32,923 nucleotides of DNA from an uncultured Clostridia bacterium (GCA_947628255.1 CANQZE010000004.1:1-32923), one strand, 5' to 3'; shown: positions 9,126 to 20,620, counted from the stretch's first letter. The notes: generated from the sequence alone by a model not told the origin. Program-made: numbers and translations.

Positions 9126-10829
9126 TTATTCGCTCGTACGCGCGCTTGTGTAGAACACTTTGCCCTCGTACGGCTTTGTCACTGCCGCAAAAGACGCGTT
9201 GTCATACACGGAGAGGATCTCCTGCGCTCCGTCCGGAATGTATTTGGCAAATTTCTTGCAGGGGACGGCTTTGTCGCTGATGTTGAGAATGACGGTGAGC
9301 TTGGAGCCGTCGTCGGCGATCTTGTCATAGACGAAGAGTTGCGGATGCTTTTTGAGATGTATCTCAAATTTGCCGTACACGGCGGCGTCCTTGTACTGCT
9401 TGCGTAGCGCGATTATCTTGCGATAGAAATTGAGCAAGCTGTTCTCGTCCTTCTCTGCCGCCTCGACGTTGACCTCGGTGTAGTTGGGGTTGACGGCGTA
9501 CCAAGGCTCCGCCTCGCTGAAGCCTGCGTTTTTCTCGGCGGACCACTGCACGGGCGTTCTGGCGCAATCGCGAGCCGCGGTGTGCGCGACTTTGAGAATG
9601 TGTTTTTGACTGAATCCGAACTTGCGCATAAGATCGCGCACGCAGAATGTGGACACGTCTTTGAATTGCGCCCACGGGTCAGTGCCTTCGGGATACTTGT
9701 CGAAATAGGGGCAAGTCATACCGATCTCCTGCCCTTGGTAGATGAACTGCGTTCCGCTGAGGAAGGAATACATAATCGCAAGCGCTTTGCCGCTCTCAAC
9801 GCGGAATTTCTCGCTGCCGTAGCGGGAGATGACGCGGGGTTGGTCGTGATTTTCAAGATAGTTGGCGTTCCAGCCCTTTTGATACAGCGTAGTCTGCCAA
9901 TTGTCGTACACTTTTTTGAGCTTTTTGAGGGAGAACGGCGTTTTGATCCAACCTATCAAAATACAATCCGCTTCCATATGTTGAAAACCTATGCACATAT
10001 CAAGCTCTCTCTCGTCCCCGACGACGTAGCCGAGCGCCTTTTGCGGAGTGAGCATAGGCGCCTCGCCCACTTGGAAAGCGTCGTAATCCTTGAGAACTTG
10101 GCGATAATCGCTCAAATATTCGTGGATGTGCGGTCCGTGATTGTAGTGTTCCATACCACGCGAAGCGGGCATAAGCGGGAAGCCGTTGGGAAGCCCGTCC
10201 GCCTTGCTGATCTCGGTGATGACGTCCTCTCTGAAGCCGTCCACGCCCATATCCAACCAAAAACGCATAACTTTTTTGATGTATTCGCGCACGACGGGAT
10301 TGTCGTGATTGAGGTCGGGTTGCTCCTTCGCATACAGGTGCAGGTAGTATTGCCCTCTTTCGGGAACGTACTCCCACGCCGAACCGGGGAATGTGGACAT
10401 CCAATTGTTGGGAGCCTTTTTGCCGTTTTTGCCCTTGCCGTCACGCCAAATATAAAAATCCGTGAACGGCTCTATGCGCTGAACGCTCTTTTTGAACCAC
10501 TCGTGCTGATCCGACGTGTGATTGATGACAAGGTCCATAATCACTTTCAGCCCGCGCTCGTGCGCCGCCGCGAGAACTTCTTTGAACTCGTCCAGCGTGC
10601 CGTATTCGGGATTGATATCGCAATAATCCGCTATATCATAACCGTAATCCGCTTGCGGCGACACGTAAAGCGGCGAAAACCAAATTGCGTCCACGCCCAA
10701 ACTTTTGATGTAATCCAGCTTGCTCATCACACCCTTGAGATCGCCGATCCCGTCGCCGTTGCCGTCCTTGAACGAGCGAGGCCAGATCTGATACATCGAC
10801 ATTTCCTTGAACCACTTTCTCTCTTCCAT
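9126..10829 (-). CDS. GH13 alpha-glucosidase / oligo-1,6-glucosidase-like
   Basis: MYQIWPRSFKDGNGDGIGDLKGV, GVDGFREDVI (nucleophile), VGEAPMLTPQKALGYVVGDERELDMCIGFQHMEAD, NHDQPRVISRYG. Start at 10829 preferred (GGAG 7 nt upstream); track start 10850. Confidence 0.9.
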   Translation of the reverse strand: MEERKWFKEMSMYQIWPRSFKDGNGDGIGDLKGVMSKLDYIKSLGVDAIWFSPLYVSPQADYGYDIADYCDINPEYGTLDEFKEVLAAAHERGLKVIMDLVINHTSDQHEWFKKSVQRIEPFTDFYIWRDGKGKNGKKAPNNWMSTFPGSAWEYVPERGQYYLHLYAKEQPDLNHDNPVVREYIKKVMRFWLDMGVDGFREDVITEISKADGLPNGFPLMPASRGMEHYNHGPHIHEYLSDYRQVLKDYDAFQVGEAPMLTPQKALGYVVGDERELDMCIGFQHMEADCILIGWIKTPFSLKKLKKVYDNWQTTLYQKGWNANYLENHDQPRVISRYGSEKFRVESGKALAIMYSFLSGTQFIYQGQEIGMTCPYFDKYPEGTDPWAQFKDVSTFCVRDLMRKFGFSQKHILKVAHTAARDCARTPVQWSAEKNAGFSEAEPWYAVNPNYTEVNVEAAEKDENSLLNFYRKIIALRKQYKDAAVYGKFEIHLKKHPQLFVYDKIADDGSKLTVILNISDKAVPCKKFAKYIPDGAQEILSVYDNASFAAVTKPYEGKVFYTSARTSE

Positions 10830-10982
10830 AATTTTCTCCAAAAGCCCCATCGGGCGTATTTATATAAATATAATAACGCTTATCTAAATATATTTCAAGA
10901 GTCTGCTTGCATTTTGCTCCGCGCTTAGCGCCATTGCGAATGCAAAAGCGATCGCTCTTAACAAACGGCGTGTATATTTGCT

Positions 10983-11010
10983 GTCATTCTGAGCGTAGTC
11001 GAAGAATGAC
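10983..11010. repeat. Dispersed 27-bp repeat copy 1 forming a hairpin
   Basis: CTGTCATTCTGAGCGTAGTCGAAGAAT (10981-11007) recurs at 32873-32899. Here GTCATTCT...AGAATGAC is an inverted repeat. Confidence 0.7.
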
Positions 11011-11078
11011 AAGAAAAATAAAGGCTTGGACAATCCCCTCGGTCTGCCGATAATAGGCGGACATCTCCCCTTATAATC

Positions 11079-11119
11079 ACCCCACAAAATTTGACAAGCT
11101 CATTTTGCGGGGACCCCGT
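11079..11119. repeat. Hairpin repeat A, copy 1
   Basis: ACCCCACAAAAT...ATTTTGCGGGGACCCCGT. Confidence 0.75.
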
Positions 11120-11215
11120 GGGCGCCGCGATAGGTTTGTAAAACCGCGATATTTGTTCAAAGACAAGGAAAAGCGCGGTTGTAAACCGCTCAATTTGGAT
11201 GAAGAGCGCTCAGTT

Positions 11216-11254
11216 ACCCCACAAAATCACTACGTAATTTTGCGGGGACCCCGT
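11216..11254. repeat. Hairpin repeat A, copy 2
   Basis: Same arms ACCCCACAAAAT...ATTTTGCGGGGACCCCGT with a different loop. Confidence 0.75.
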
Positions 11255-11278
11255 ATAGCTTAGACTAGCTAGATTTAT

Positions 11279-11471
11279 GTAAAACCGCGATATTTGGATG
11301 CTAGGCGCGAAAGAGGCGCCCCGCCGAACCGCCCAATGTACACAGAAGTACATGACGGCGAGGCGGGACGCCTCTGACAAAGCATAGCGCCAAATGGTGG
11401 GTATCCATAGGCACCTGTGCTTTTACACGCCGACCAACACGGACAAAGCATAGCGCCAATAGCGCGGTTTT
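11279..11471. repeat. Near-palindromic intergenic element with nested hairpin and internal direct repeats
   Basis: Imperfect terminal inverted repeats AAAACCGCGATATTTGG ... CCAATAGCGCGGTTTT. Nested AGAGGCGCCCCGCC...GGCGGGACGCCTCT hairpin. GACAAAGCATAGCGCCAA twice (11376, 11442). Confidence 0.65.
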
Positions 11472-13359
11472 AATCGTAGGAGGTTTCCTTCTCAATCACC
11501 GCCCCGGTCGCGGCGTCCACTTCCGCCTCATATTTGAGGTTGCCGATGAAAAACTCGACTTCATAGACCAATCTGAAATCGTCGCGCTCGAGCTTTATCT
11601 TGCGCAGGCTGATCTCTTTTTCTCTGCCGATGAGTTGGAACTCCTTGATGGCAAAATCGAGCGCCTGCTCCTCGGAGATGATGTCAGTGCCGCCGCTGAC
11701 GAACTCGTTGTTTTTGGCAACGGCGCCCGTGGTCGCGTCCACATAATAGTCGTACTCTCTGCCGTCGACGACGACCTCTATTTCATAGACAAATTTGCCG
11801 TTTTCGTACTCGAATTCCACTTTATCGACAAACACGTTTGCCTGCGCGCCGAGATATTCCTTGAGTGCGGCGACGGCCTGTTCTTTTGTGAGCGTCGTTG
11901 TGCCTGTCGAGGGAGGAGCGACGTGATTTTCATCTCGATCTATATCTTGCTCGAGAACCGCTCCCGTGGTTGCGTCGATCTCCGCTTCGTATTCGATGTT
12001 TCCGACATACAGTTTGACGATGTAGCGAAGGACGCCGTCCTCAAACTCCAGCTTGACAATCTGCCTGTCCACGGCGTCTGACGCGAGTTGGAAGATCTGC
12101 AACGCCTTGCTCACGGCTTCCTCTTCGGAGATGACCGCCTCCGAGGGTGCGGCGGCGTTCAGTATTTCGCCCGAGAGTGCGTCCACTTTGTATTCGCGCT
12201 TGACTCCGTTCACTCTCGCCTCGATCTCATAAAAATATTTGCTTCCTTCCTTGTCTATCTCGACTTCGAGGATGTAGATGTCCTCTCCCGCGACCTTCTT
12301 CACCGCGGCGATCGCCTCTTCTCGGGTGATGAACTGCCTGTTCTCGGGCAGAGGCGCGCTCTGTTGCGACTTGACGCTGTCGATTTCGACGTCGAGGATG
12401 GCGCCGTCCTCTGCGGAGATCTCAAACTCGTATTCCGCGCCTTTTGCGAGCAGTTCCACTTCGTACACAAATTGCCCGTCCTCTCTGTCGAGCTTGACTT
12501 TGCGGAAGGTATATTCCGTCCTCGTCTCGCCGTCCTTGAACACGAACGCAAGCGCGATCTCTTTTGCGCTTTCCGCTGTTATATCCTCAAAAAACGCGGG
12601 CGCGTCCGCCTCGAGGGCGCTCTTGGAAAACTTGACGATGTCGCCGCTGACCGCGTCTACGCTGACGTCGTAACGATAGGAGCGGAAATCGAAGCTCGCT
12701 TTGAATATTTTTCTGCCGTCCTCAAACTCGCTTCTCACAACTTTGGTCGAGATGTCGCCCGCCGTCGCTCCCGCCGCCTTGAGCGCCAATGAAAGCGCCG
12801 TCTGCTCGTCGATGTAAGACCCCGTGGGCAGATCTGTCTCAAACTCGATCTCGCTGTCAAGAAGCGTGAAGTCCGCCGCGTCGAAAATATACTCGTATTT
12901 CGCGCCGATCTCCTCGATCTCAACTTTATAAACGTCCTTGCCCATATACTTTTCGCGGTCGAAATCGAATCCCGTCACGCTCTGCGGCGCGAGTCCCGAA
13001 AGCTCGAGCGCCTTTGCATACGCCGTCTCGAGCGGAGAAAGCTCTTCCGCCGTCGTCGCGCTATGCGCTTTGTCCAGAAGGTCCGTCGACTTTTCCACCT
13101 CGAAGTCCTTGCCGACGACATATTCCACGGCGGAATCCTCCGCTATCACCGTGACGACATATTTGTCGCTTGTCCTCTTTGCGGTCTGCGTGACGACGTT
13201 TCCGTCGGGTACAACCGCATTGAACGCCTTCACGACGTCCGTATTTCCTGAAATTGTCGAGGGATGATCTACGTTCGGATCGCACGCCGCGAGAACGCAG
13301 CACGCAAAAACAAGAACAACCGTCGAAAACAGGATCGCCATATGTTTTGTTCTTCTCAT
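11470..13359 (-). CDS. Lipoprotein with seven tandem PepSY-like domains
   Basis: Start MRRTKHMAILFSTVVLVFACCVLAACDPN (SD AGAGGTG). Repeating pattern (I/L)(S/T)xEEA...GxxFxYEVE...YxYxVDAxTGAV counted seven times. Confidence 0.85.
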   Translation of the reverse strand: MRRTKHMAILFSTVVLVFACCVLAACDPNVDHPSTISGNTDVVKAFNAVVPDGNVVTQTAKRTSDKYVVTVIAEDSAVEYVVGKDFEVEKSTDLLDKAHSATTAEELSPLETAYAKALELSGLAPQSVTGFDFDREKYMGKDVYKVEIEEIGAKYEYIFDAADFTLLDSEIEFETDLPTGSYIDEQTALSLALKAAGATAGDISTKVVRSEFEDGRKIFKASFDFRSYRYDVSVDAVSGDIVKFSKSALEADAPAFFEDITAESAKEIALAFVFKDGETRTEYTFRKVKLDREDGQFVYEVELLAKGAEYEFEISAEDGAILDVEIDSVKSQQSAPLPENRQFITREEAIAAVKKVAGEDIYILEVEIDKEGSKYFYEIEARVNGVKREYKVDALSGEILNAAAPSEAVISEEEAVSKALQIFQLASDAVDRQIVKLEFEDGVLRYIVKLYVGNIEYEAEIDATTGAVLEQDIDRDENHVAPPSTGTTTLTKEQAVAALKEYLGAQANVFVDKVEFEYENGKFVYEIEVVVDGREYDYYVDATTGAVAKNNEFVSGGTDIISEEQALDFAIKEFQLIGREKEISLRKIKLERDDFRLVYEVEFFIGNLKYEAEVDAATGAVIEKETSYD

Positions 13360-13693
13360 TTTTTCACCTCTTTTTGTCGGGGGTCGCCCTTTTTGCATAA
13401 TACACGCAAAGGCGCGGCTTTCGGTTACACTTCCCGACAATATTTTGTTCCCGCGGATCGCGCTCTAAAAAGCCTTTCCGCGCGGGAAATATGTACGATA
13501 TCATATGTCCTAACACTATTATACCTCTTTGCGCGCGAAACAGCGAAATTTTTTTATCCGTTTTTGAGCGTCCCCTCTGAAACTTGCGGCGCAAATGAGC
13601 GCGTTTTGCCGAGCGAGCGCGGAGATATGGAGGTTTTCGACATTTTTCGACAAATATAGACACTCCGTCGCGACGTGAAAAACGCAAAACGGG

Positions 13694-13721
13694 TTGACAA
13701 GTCAACTTTGGCAGATATAAG
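13694..13721 (+). promoter_or_regulatory. Promoter TTGACA-16-TATAAG with overlapping palindrome TTGACAAGTCAA
   Basis: TTGACA at 13694-13699, TATAAG at 13716-13721. The -35 lies in the inverted repeat TTGAC-AA-GTCAA. Confidence 0.6.
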
Positions 13722-13755
13722 CTATAAATGTATAAAAAAAGGAGAAATGTGCAAA

Positions 13756-13908
13756 ATGAAAGAATTGTTGGCTGTTTTAAAAAACTTAGTTTCTCAAAAC
13801 ATTGAAAGCGTCAAAGAAATAACCGACTTGGATGGCCTTGAAAATATGTTTGTTTTCGAGATGGAAAACGGCAAAAAATATGCACTTTCCCTTTTGGAAT
13901 TAGATTGA
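13756..13908 (+). CDS. Small orphan protein (50 aa)
   Basis: MKELLAVLKNLVSQNIESVKEITDLDGLENMFVFEMENGKKYALSLLELD. GGAG 11 nt upstream (alternative ATG at 13747) and a good promoter. The track ORF start 13675 lies upstream of the promoter. Confidence 0.6.
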   Translation: MKELLAVLKNLVSQNIESVKEITDLDGLENMFVFEMENGKKYALSLLELD

Positions 13909-14035
13909 CGTCTCGGTTTCTGTTTCGCGCTATCCGTTGTTTATCCGTCGCTTTTGACAATATTAAATTCCGTTTTTGCAAAAAATCGGAATTTTTGGCA
14001 TAAGCGCCGGTTTCCCCGTTTTTGCTTTTGAAAAC

Positions 14036-14068
14036 TCAAAAGCGGCAAGCCTGTGCTTGCCGCTTTTG
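14036..14068 (-). terminator. Terminator downstream of gyrA (bidirectional)
   Basis: CAAAAGCGGCAAGC-ctgt-GCTTGCCGCTTTTG. Confidence 0.85.
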
Positions 14069-14084
14069 TCGATTTTTTCGATCT

Positions 14085-16631
14085 TCACTCTTCGGATCCG
14101 CCCTCGGGTTGAGCGCCGCTTTCGGAAATTTCCTCGCCGCCTTCCTCGGGAGCCTCTTCTTGCTCCTCCTCGTGCGGAGTGAGCGCGATCGCCTTGACGG
14201 TCATCTTGTCGTCCTTGAGTTTCATCACGCGCACGCCCTGCGTGTTGCGCCCTATCTTGCTGATCTCTGCGCCGTTCACGCGGATGATGACGCCCGCGTC
14301 CGTAATCATCATCACGTCCGTATCCTGCGGAATGACCGCAAGCCCGACAAGCGCGCCCGTCCTCTCGTTGAACACGCCCGCGCGCACGCCCTTGCCCGCT
14401 CTGCCGTGCAGAGGATAGTCGGAGATGTCGCTGCGTTTGCCGAAGCCGTTCGCCGTGACGGTGAGGATATCGTCTCCCGCGTGGACCGCCGTGCAAGCGA
14501 CGAGCGTTGCGCCGTTTTTGAGGTTCATCGCCTTGACGCCCATAGCCGTCCTGCCCATCGGGCGGATCGCTTTCTCGTGGAAGTGGATCGCGAATCCCTC
14601 GCTGCTGGCGATGAGGATCTCGCTGTCGCCGTTTGTGATCATAGCGTCAAGCAACTCGTCCTCTTCGTTGAATTTGATGGCGATCTTGCCGTTTTTCTTG
14701 ATGGATTCGTACTCCTCGAGCGGCGTCTTTTTGATGAGGCCGCCGCGCGTCGCAAGCACAAGGAATTTGCCCGTCTTGTCCTCCGGCATACGGATGATCG
14801 TCTTGATCTTCTCGCCCTGCTCGAGTTGCAACAGATTGACCGCCGCCCTGCCGCGTGAGTTGCGCGTCGCCTCGGGGATCTCATAGCCCTTGAGCGTGAA
14901 CACTTTGCCGAGCGTCGTGAAGAACATCAGCCTCTCGTGCGTGTTGGACGTGAATATGTTCTCAACAAAGTCCTCGTCCTTCGCCTTGTGTCCCGTGACG
15001 CCCATTCCGCCGCGGTGCTGCGCCCTGTATTCGCTCACGGGGATGCGCTTGATATATCCGCTGTGCGTCATCGAGATGACGACGTCCTCCTGCTCGATGA
15101 GGTCCTCTATGTCGATATCGCCGTAGTCATAAGTCAGCGTGGACATTCTCGGAGTGCCGTATTGCGCCTTGATCTCGTTGATCTCGCGGATGATGATCGC
15201 CTTGACTTCCTCGTCGCTTGAAAGCACGAGGTTGAAATATTCGATCTGTTGGGCGAGGTCGCCGAGTTCCTGCTCTATCTTTTCGACTTCGAGGCCGGTG
15301 AGGCGTTGCAGGCGCATATCGAGGATCGCCGCCGCCTGCCTGTCGCTCAAGCCGTACGCCGCCATCAAGTTGTTCATAGCGTCTTGACGGTCGCGGGATT
15401 TTTTGAGCAGTTCCACGATCGCGTCGATGTTTTCAAGCGCGATGTGCAAGCCGAGCAGGATATGTTGTCTCTCCTGCGCCTTTTCGAGATCGAAACGCGT
15501 CCTGCGCACGATGACGTCCTTTTGGTGTGCGACATAGCACTCGAGTATCTCCTTGAGGTTGAGCACGCGAGGCACGCCGTCCACAAGCGCGAGCATAATC
15601 ATACTGAAGCTCGTCTGCATTGCCGTCTGCTTGTAGAGTTGATTGAGCAAAACTTGCGGATTGGCGTCCTTTTTGAGTTCGATGACGATGCGCATCCCGT
15701 GGCGGTCCGTCTCCTCGCGGAGATCGCTGATGCCCTCAAGGCGTTTGTCCTTGACTTGATCCGCGATGTTTTCGATGAGCTTCGCCTTGTTGACCTGATA
15801 GGGGATCTCCGTGACGACGATGCGGCTCTTGCCGTTTGCCATCTCTTCGATCTCCGCTCTCGCGCGCAGGATCGCGGCTCCGCGTCCCGTGCGATACGCC
15901 TGCTTTATGCCGCTCCTGCCCAAGATGAGCGCTCCCGTGGGGAAGTCGGGCGCGGGGATATATCCGATCAGCTCGTCGATCGTGATGTCGGGGTTGTTCA
16001 AAAGCGCCACAGTGGCGTCTATGACCTCGCCGAGGTTGTGCGGCGGGATAGACGTCGCCATACCCACCGCGATGCCGTCAGAGCCGTTTACGAGCAAATT
16101 CGGAAAACGGGACGGAAGCACCGTGGGCTGTTCGCGCGTGTCGTCGAAGTTGGGATAAAAATCGACGGTTTTCTTGTCGATATCGCGTATCATCTCGAGC
16201 GCGATCTTGCTCAGCCTCGACTCCGTATAACGATATGCCGCCGCGGGGTCGCCGTCCACGGAACCGAAGTTGCCGTGTCCGTCCACAAGCGGACAGCGGA
16301 TGGAGAAGTCCTGCGCGAGTCTGACGAGCGCGTCGTACACGGATCTGTCGCCATGGGGATGGTACTTGCCCAGCACCTCTCCGACGACCATAGCGCACTT
16401 TCTGTACGGCTTGTCGGGGGTGAGACCAAGCTCGCTCATTGCGTAAAGTATGCGCCTATGCACGGGCTTCAGACCGTCGCGCACGTCGGGTATGGCGCGC
16501 GACACGTTGACCGCCATCGCGTACGCGATAAATGACTTTTTCAGCTCGCCGTTGATCTCCACATCCTTGACGGTGGAGTCGGCGATATGCTTGATATATT
16601 CGTTGTTTTTGTCGTCTCTGATGTTTGCCAT
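14085..16631 (-). CDS. gyrA: DNA gyrase subunit A
   Basis: [62 protein letters not shown] and later blade motifs. SD AGAGGTG. Confidence 0.97.
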   Translation of the reverse strand: MANIRDDKNNEYIKHIADSTVKDVEINGELKKSFIAYAMAVNVSRAIPDVRDGLKPVHRRILYAMSELGLTPDKPYRKCAMVVGEVLGKYHPHGDRSVYDALVRLAQDFSIRCPLVDGHGNFGSVDGDPAAAYRYTESRLSKIALEMIRDIDKKTVDFYPNFDDTREQPTVLPSRFPNLLVNGSDGIAVGMATSIPPHNLGEVIDATVALLNNPDITIDELIGYIPAPDFPTGALILGRSGIKQAYRTGRGAAILRARAEIEEMANGKSRIVVTEIPYQVNKAKLIENIADQVKDKRLEGISDLREETDRHGMRIVIELKKDANPQVLLNQLYKQTAMQTSFSMIMLALVDGVPRVLNLKEILECYVAHQKDVIVRRTRFDLEKAQERQHILLGLHIALENIDAIVELLKKSRDRQDAMNNLMAAYGLSDRQAAAILDMRLQRLTGLEVEKIEQELGDLAQQIEYFNLVLSSDEEVKAIIIREINEIKAQYGTPRMSTLTYDYGDIDIEDLIEQEDVVISMTHSGYIKRIPVSEYRAQHRGGMGVTGHKAKDEDFVENIFTSNTHERLMFFTTLGKVFTLKGYEIPEATRNSRGRAAVNLLQLEQGEKIKTIIRMPEDKTGKFLVLATRGGLIKKTPLEEYESIKKNGKIAIKFNEEDELLDAMITNGDSEILIASSEGFAIHFHEKAIRPMGRTAMGVKAMNLKNGATLVACTAVHAGDDILTVTANGFGKRSDISDYPLHGRAGKGVRAGVFNERTGALVGLAVIPQDTDVMMITDAGVIIRVNGAEISKIGRNTQGVRVMKLKDDKMTVKAIALTPHEEEQEEAPEEGGEEISESGAQPEGGSEE

Positions 16632-16641
16632 GGTTCACCTC

Positions 16642-18624
<1,983 letters not shown>

Positions 18625-18748
18625 TCAAATCGCGCGCGCGAATGCAACTGTTTGAACCAAAAATGTGGACATCTCGCCGTTCGAAAGGAAATATTGCGCC
18701 TATGCGCGGAAAATATTCGCGGTCTAGTGAGATTTTGCGCGCAAAAAC

Positions 18749-18843
18749 TGTGGATATCAGGTTTAATTTTGAACCTTTTTACAGATAATCGGCGCTTATT
18801 GGGTATTTCGGCAGGCATAAGCGCGTTTCGGATTCGTGGATAA
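18749..18843 (-). promoter_or_regulatory. Candidate DnaA-box-like motifs upstream of gyrB
   Basis: TGTGGATAT (18749-18757) and CGTGGATAA (18835-18843) are each one mismatch from TGTGGATAA. An AT-rich stretch lies at about 18570-18630. Confidence 0.35.
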
Positions 18844-18853
18844 GTGGACATTT

Positions 18854-18869
18854 TGTTTGACGTGAAACG
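18854..18869. promoter_or_regulatory. Degenerate parS-like site
   Basis: TGTTTGACGTGAAACG, two mismatches to TGTTTCACGTGAAACA. Confidence 0.4.
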
Positions 18870-19182
18870 CAAAATTTCGCGGTTTTCACGCCCAAAACCG
18901 AACAACGACGCGTTAACAACGCACTCAAAGCAACGTCATAAACCCCTCGCCGCAACCCGCGCCCGCAAAACAAAGTCCGCCTCGGTCGAGAAAACCGCCC
19001 TACAACGATCAATATCCGCACAACGGCAACGCTCGCCCGCGCGATCCGCCTTGGTATACCCGTATTAAGGACAAACAAAGCTCCATAAAGAAAATTTGAA
19101 TAATATTACCAAGCATTCGCGGCAATCAACTACGCCAACTATACCCACGAATGCCGTCGCAAGCCTATTTATGGCAAAAAGA

Positions 19183-19233
19183 AGCGCCTCTACGCCAGAA
19201 GTAGCGCCTCTACGCCAGAAGTAGCGCCTCTCC
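19183..19233 (+). repeat. 20-bp tandem repeat, about 2.5 copies
   Basis: AGCGCCTCTACGCCAGAAGT at 19183-19202 and 19203-19222, partial at 19223-19233. Confidence 0.85.
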
Positions 19234-19607
19234 GCATAAAAAACGATATACGACCTACATATCTACCCGTAAACAGGCGCAATGCAAGACCTAGGACTGT
19301 TTATTGTCACTTCTTGAGCAAATGTACCCATATAAACAGAGGCGCAATACAAGCGAAAATGCGGGTCTATATCATATATATCTCTCGACTGAGGTCCTTC
19401 TTTTGCCGCATTAAATTCTATAAAAATCAAAATCTGAAAAATATGTGAAACACGCAAGAAAATGTTGATTTTTTGAGAAACATATGATAGAATTTCAGCG
19501 GATGAAAAATTTGGGTGAAAGGCCTCTATAAAATTTGGGTCAAAGCCGCACATCGAGCATTCAGCCCCGCAAAAAGTCCACTGTTTAGTGGATTTATCTC
19601 GGTTCAG

Positions 19608-19623
19608 AGTTCCACGTGAAACT
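19608..19623. promoter_or_regulatory. parS: parS-like site
   Basis: AGTTCCACGTGAAACT, matching the core TTCCACGTGAAAC. Confidence 0.75.
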
Positions 19624-19639
19624 GACGGCCGATTCAAAT

Positions 19640-19655
19640 TGTTTCACGTGAAACA
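19640..19655. promoter_or_regulatory. parS: parS site, exact consensus
   Basis: TGTTTCACGTGAAACA, perfect 16-bp palindrome. Confidence 0.95.
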
Positions 19656-20248
19656 TAGATATACAGCCACATTTGAACATTTAATTTGCGAATTTGAAAA
19701 TCTGCAACGCACAGCGTGTTTTGACCACACTAAGGACGCATCATAGCCGTACGCAAGCACTTCGAAACAGCGATGGGCCGCTGTCACAGGTATAAACCGC
19801 AGGCCATCGCGATCCCCGATTAGTCTCGGTGGGTCTATGGGACAAAAAGGCAGCTACCTCTCATATCACCCGTTAGGAGCGCCATTCACCGTTATATCAA
19901 GGCAATGCCGCCTTAACCACCGTGTTCTATCAATGACACGCAACCCCAAAAGCCACACACCACAACCCACCCCGTCGCATCACAAGAAATCAATGGCCGA
20001 AAAAACATCGCGAATCAAAAACTGTCGCGATCGCGCAAGACAGGAGTGAAGGCGAGGAGCTGACGCATTGCGCCAAATATTATCGTCACATTGCTCAAGT
20101 TTCAATGTCACTCACGGCGTATGCGCCCATATGCAAGCAATTGCAAATAAAACGCAATACAAACCCGCACAAGCGTAACGACAATCGCCCCAATCAAACC
20201 TACAGCCCATAACATTCAAATTCCCGCGCACACGACAATCACAAGCTT

Positions 20249-20264
20249 TGTTTCACGTGAAACT
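20249..20264. promoter_or_regulatory. parS: parS site
   Basis: TGTTTCACGTGAAACT, one mismatch at the last base. Confidence 0.9.
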
Positions 20265-20394
20265 TCAAAATTTTTCTATAATAAATTTATAACCGCTCAT
20301 CTGACAATCTCCAGAAAAATCTGATAAGAATTTTGTTAGATCGTTTTTCAAAGTTCTACCGTCGAATCATAAATTTTGAAAATTCTATTGTTGA

Positions 20395-20410
20395 TGTTAC
20401 ACGTGGAACA
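20395..20410. promoter_or_regulatory. parS: parS-like site
   Basis: TGTTACACGTGGAACA. Confidence 0.75.
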
Positions 20411-20589
20411 TTTGTTCTTATAGAAAATTTTATCCAAAAAAATCAATTGTCCGCCTATTTTTTTTGTTATTCTCAATCTATTCACACAGCTGTTCCCGAA
20501 ATCTCTTTATCTGCAAATATAATTACAAAGATGACACAATGGCTTTTGCTTTTTCAAATTCTTTCTTCTTTCGCAGAATCTAATTCTAA

Positions 20590-20620
20590 AAAATTAACTC
20601 GGGATTTATTTCCCGAGCCG
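20590..20620 (-). terminator. Possible rho-independent terminator (minus)
   Basis: Minus strand CTCGGGA-aataaa-TCCCGAG followed by TTAATTTTTTAG. Confidence 0.65.

Noticed and set aside
9582-10928. 448-aa + strand ORF
   Set aside because: Antisense to the GH13 gene; no recognisable domain and the minus strand is clearly coding.
11301-11495. 64-aa minus ORF
   Set aside because: Composed of the palindromic repeat element; no SD and repetitive peptide.
19183-19233. CRISPR array
   Set aside because: Repeat units are directly contiguous with no spacers and only about 2.5 copies; no cas genes seen.
19263-19637. 124-aa minus ORF in the parS region
   Set aside because: Overlaps parS and the candidate promoter; no SD or recognisable family; composition like translated noncoding DNA.
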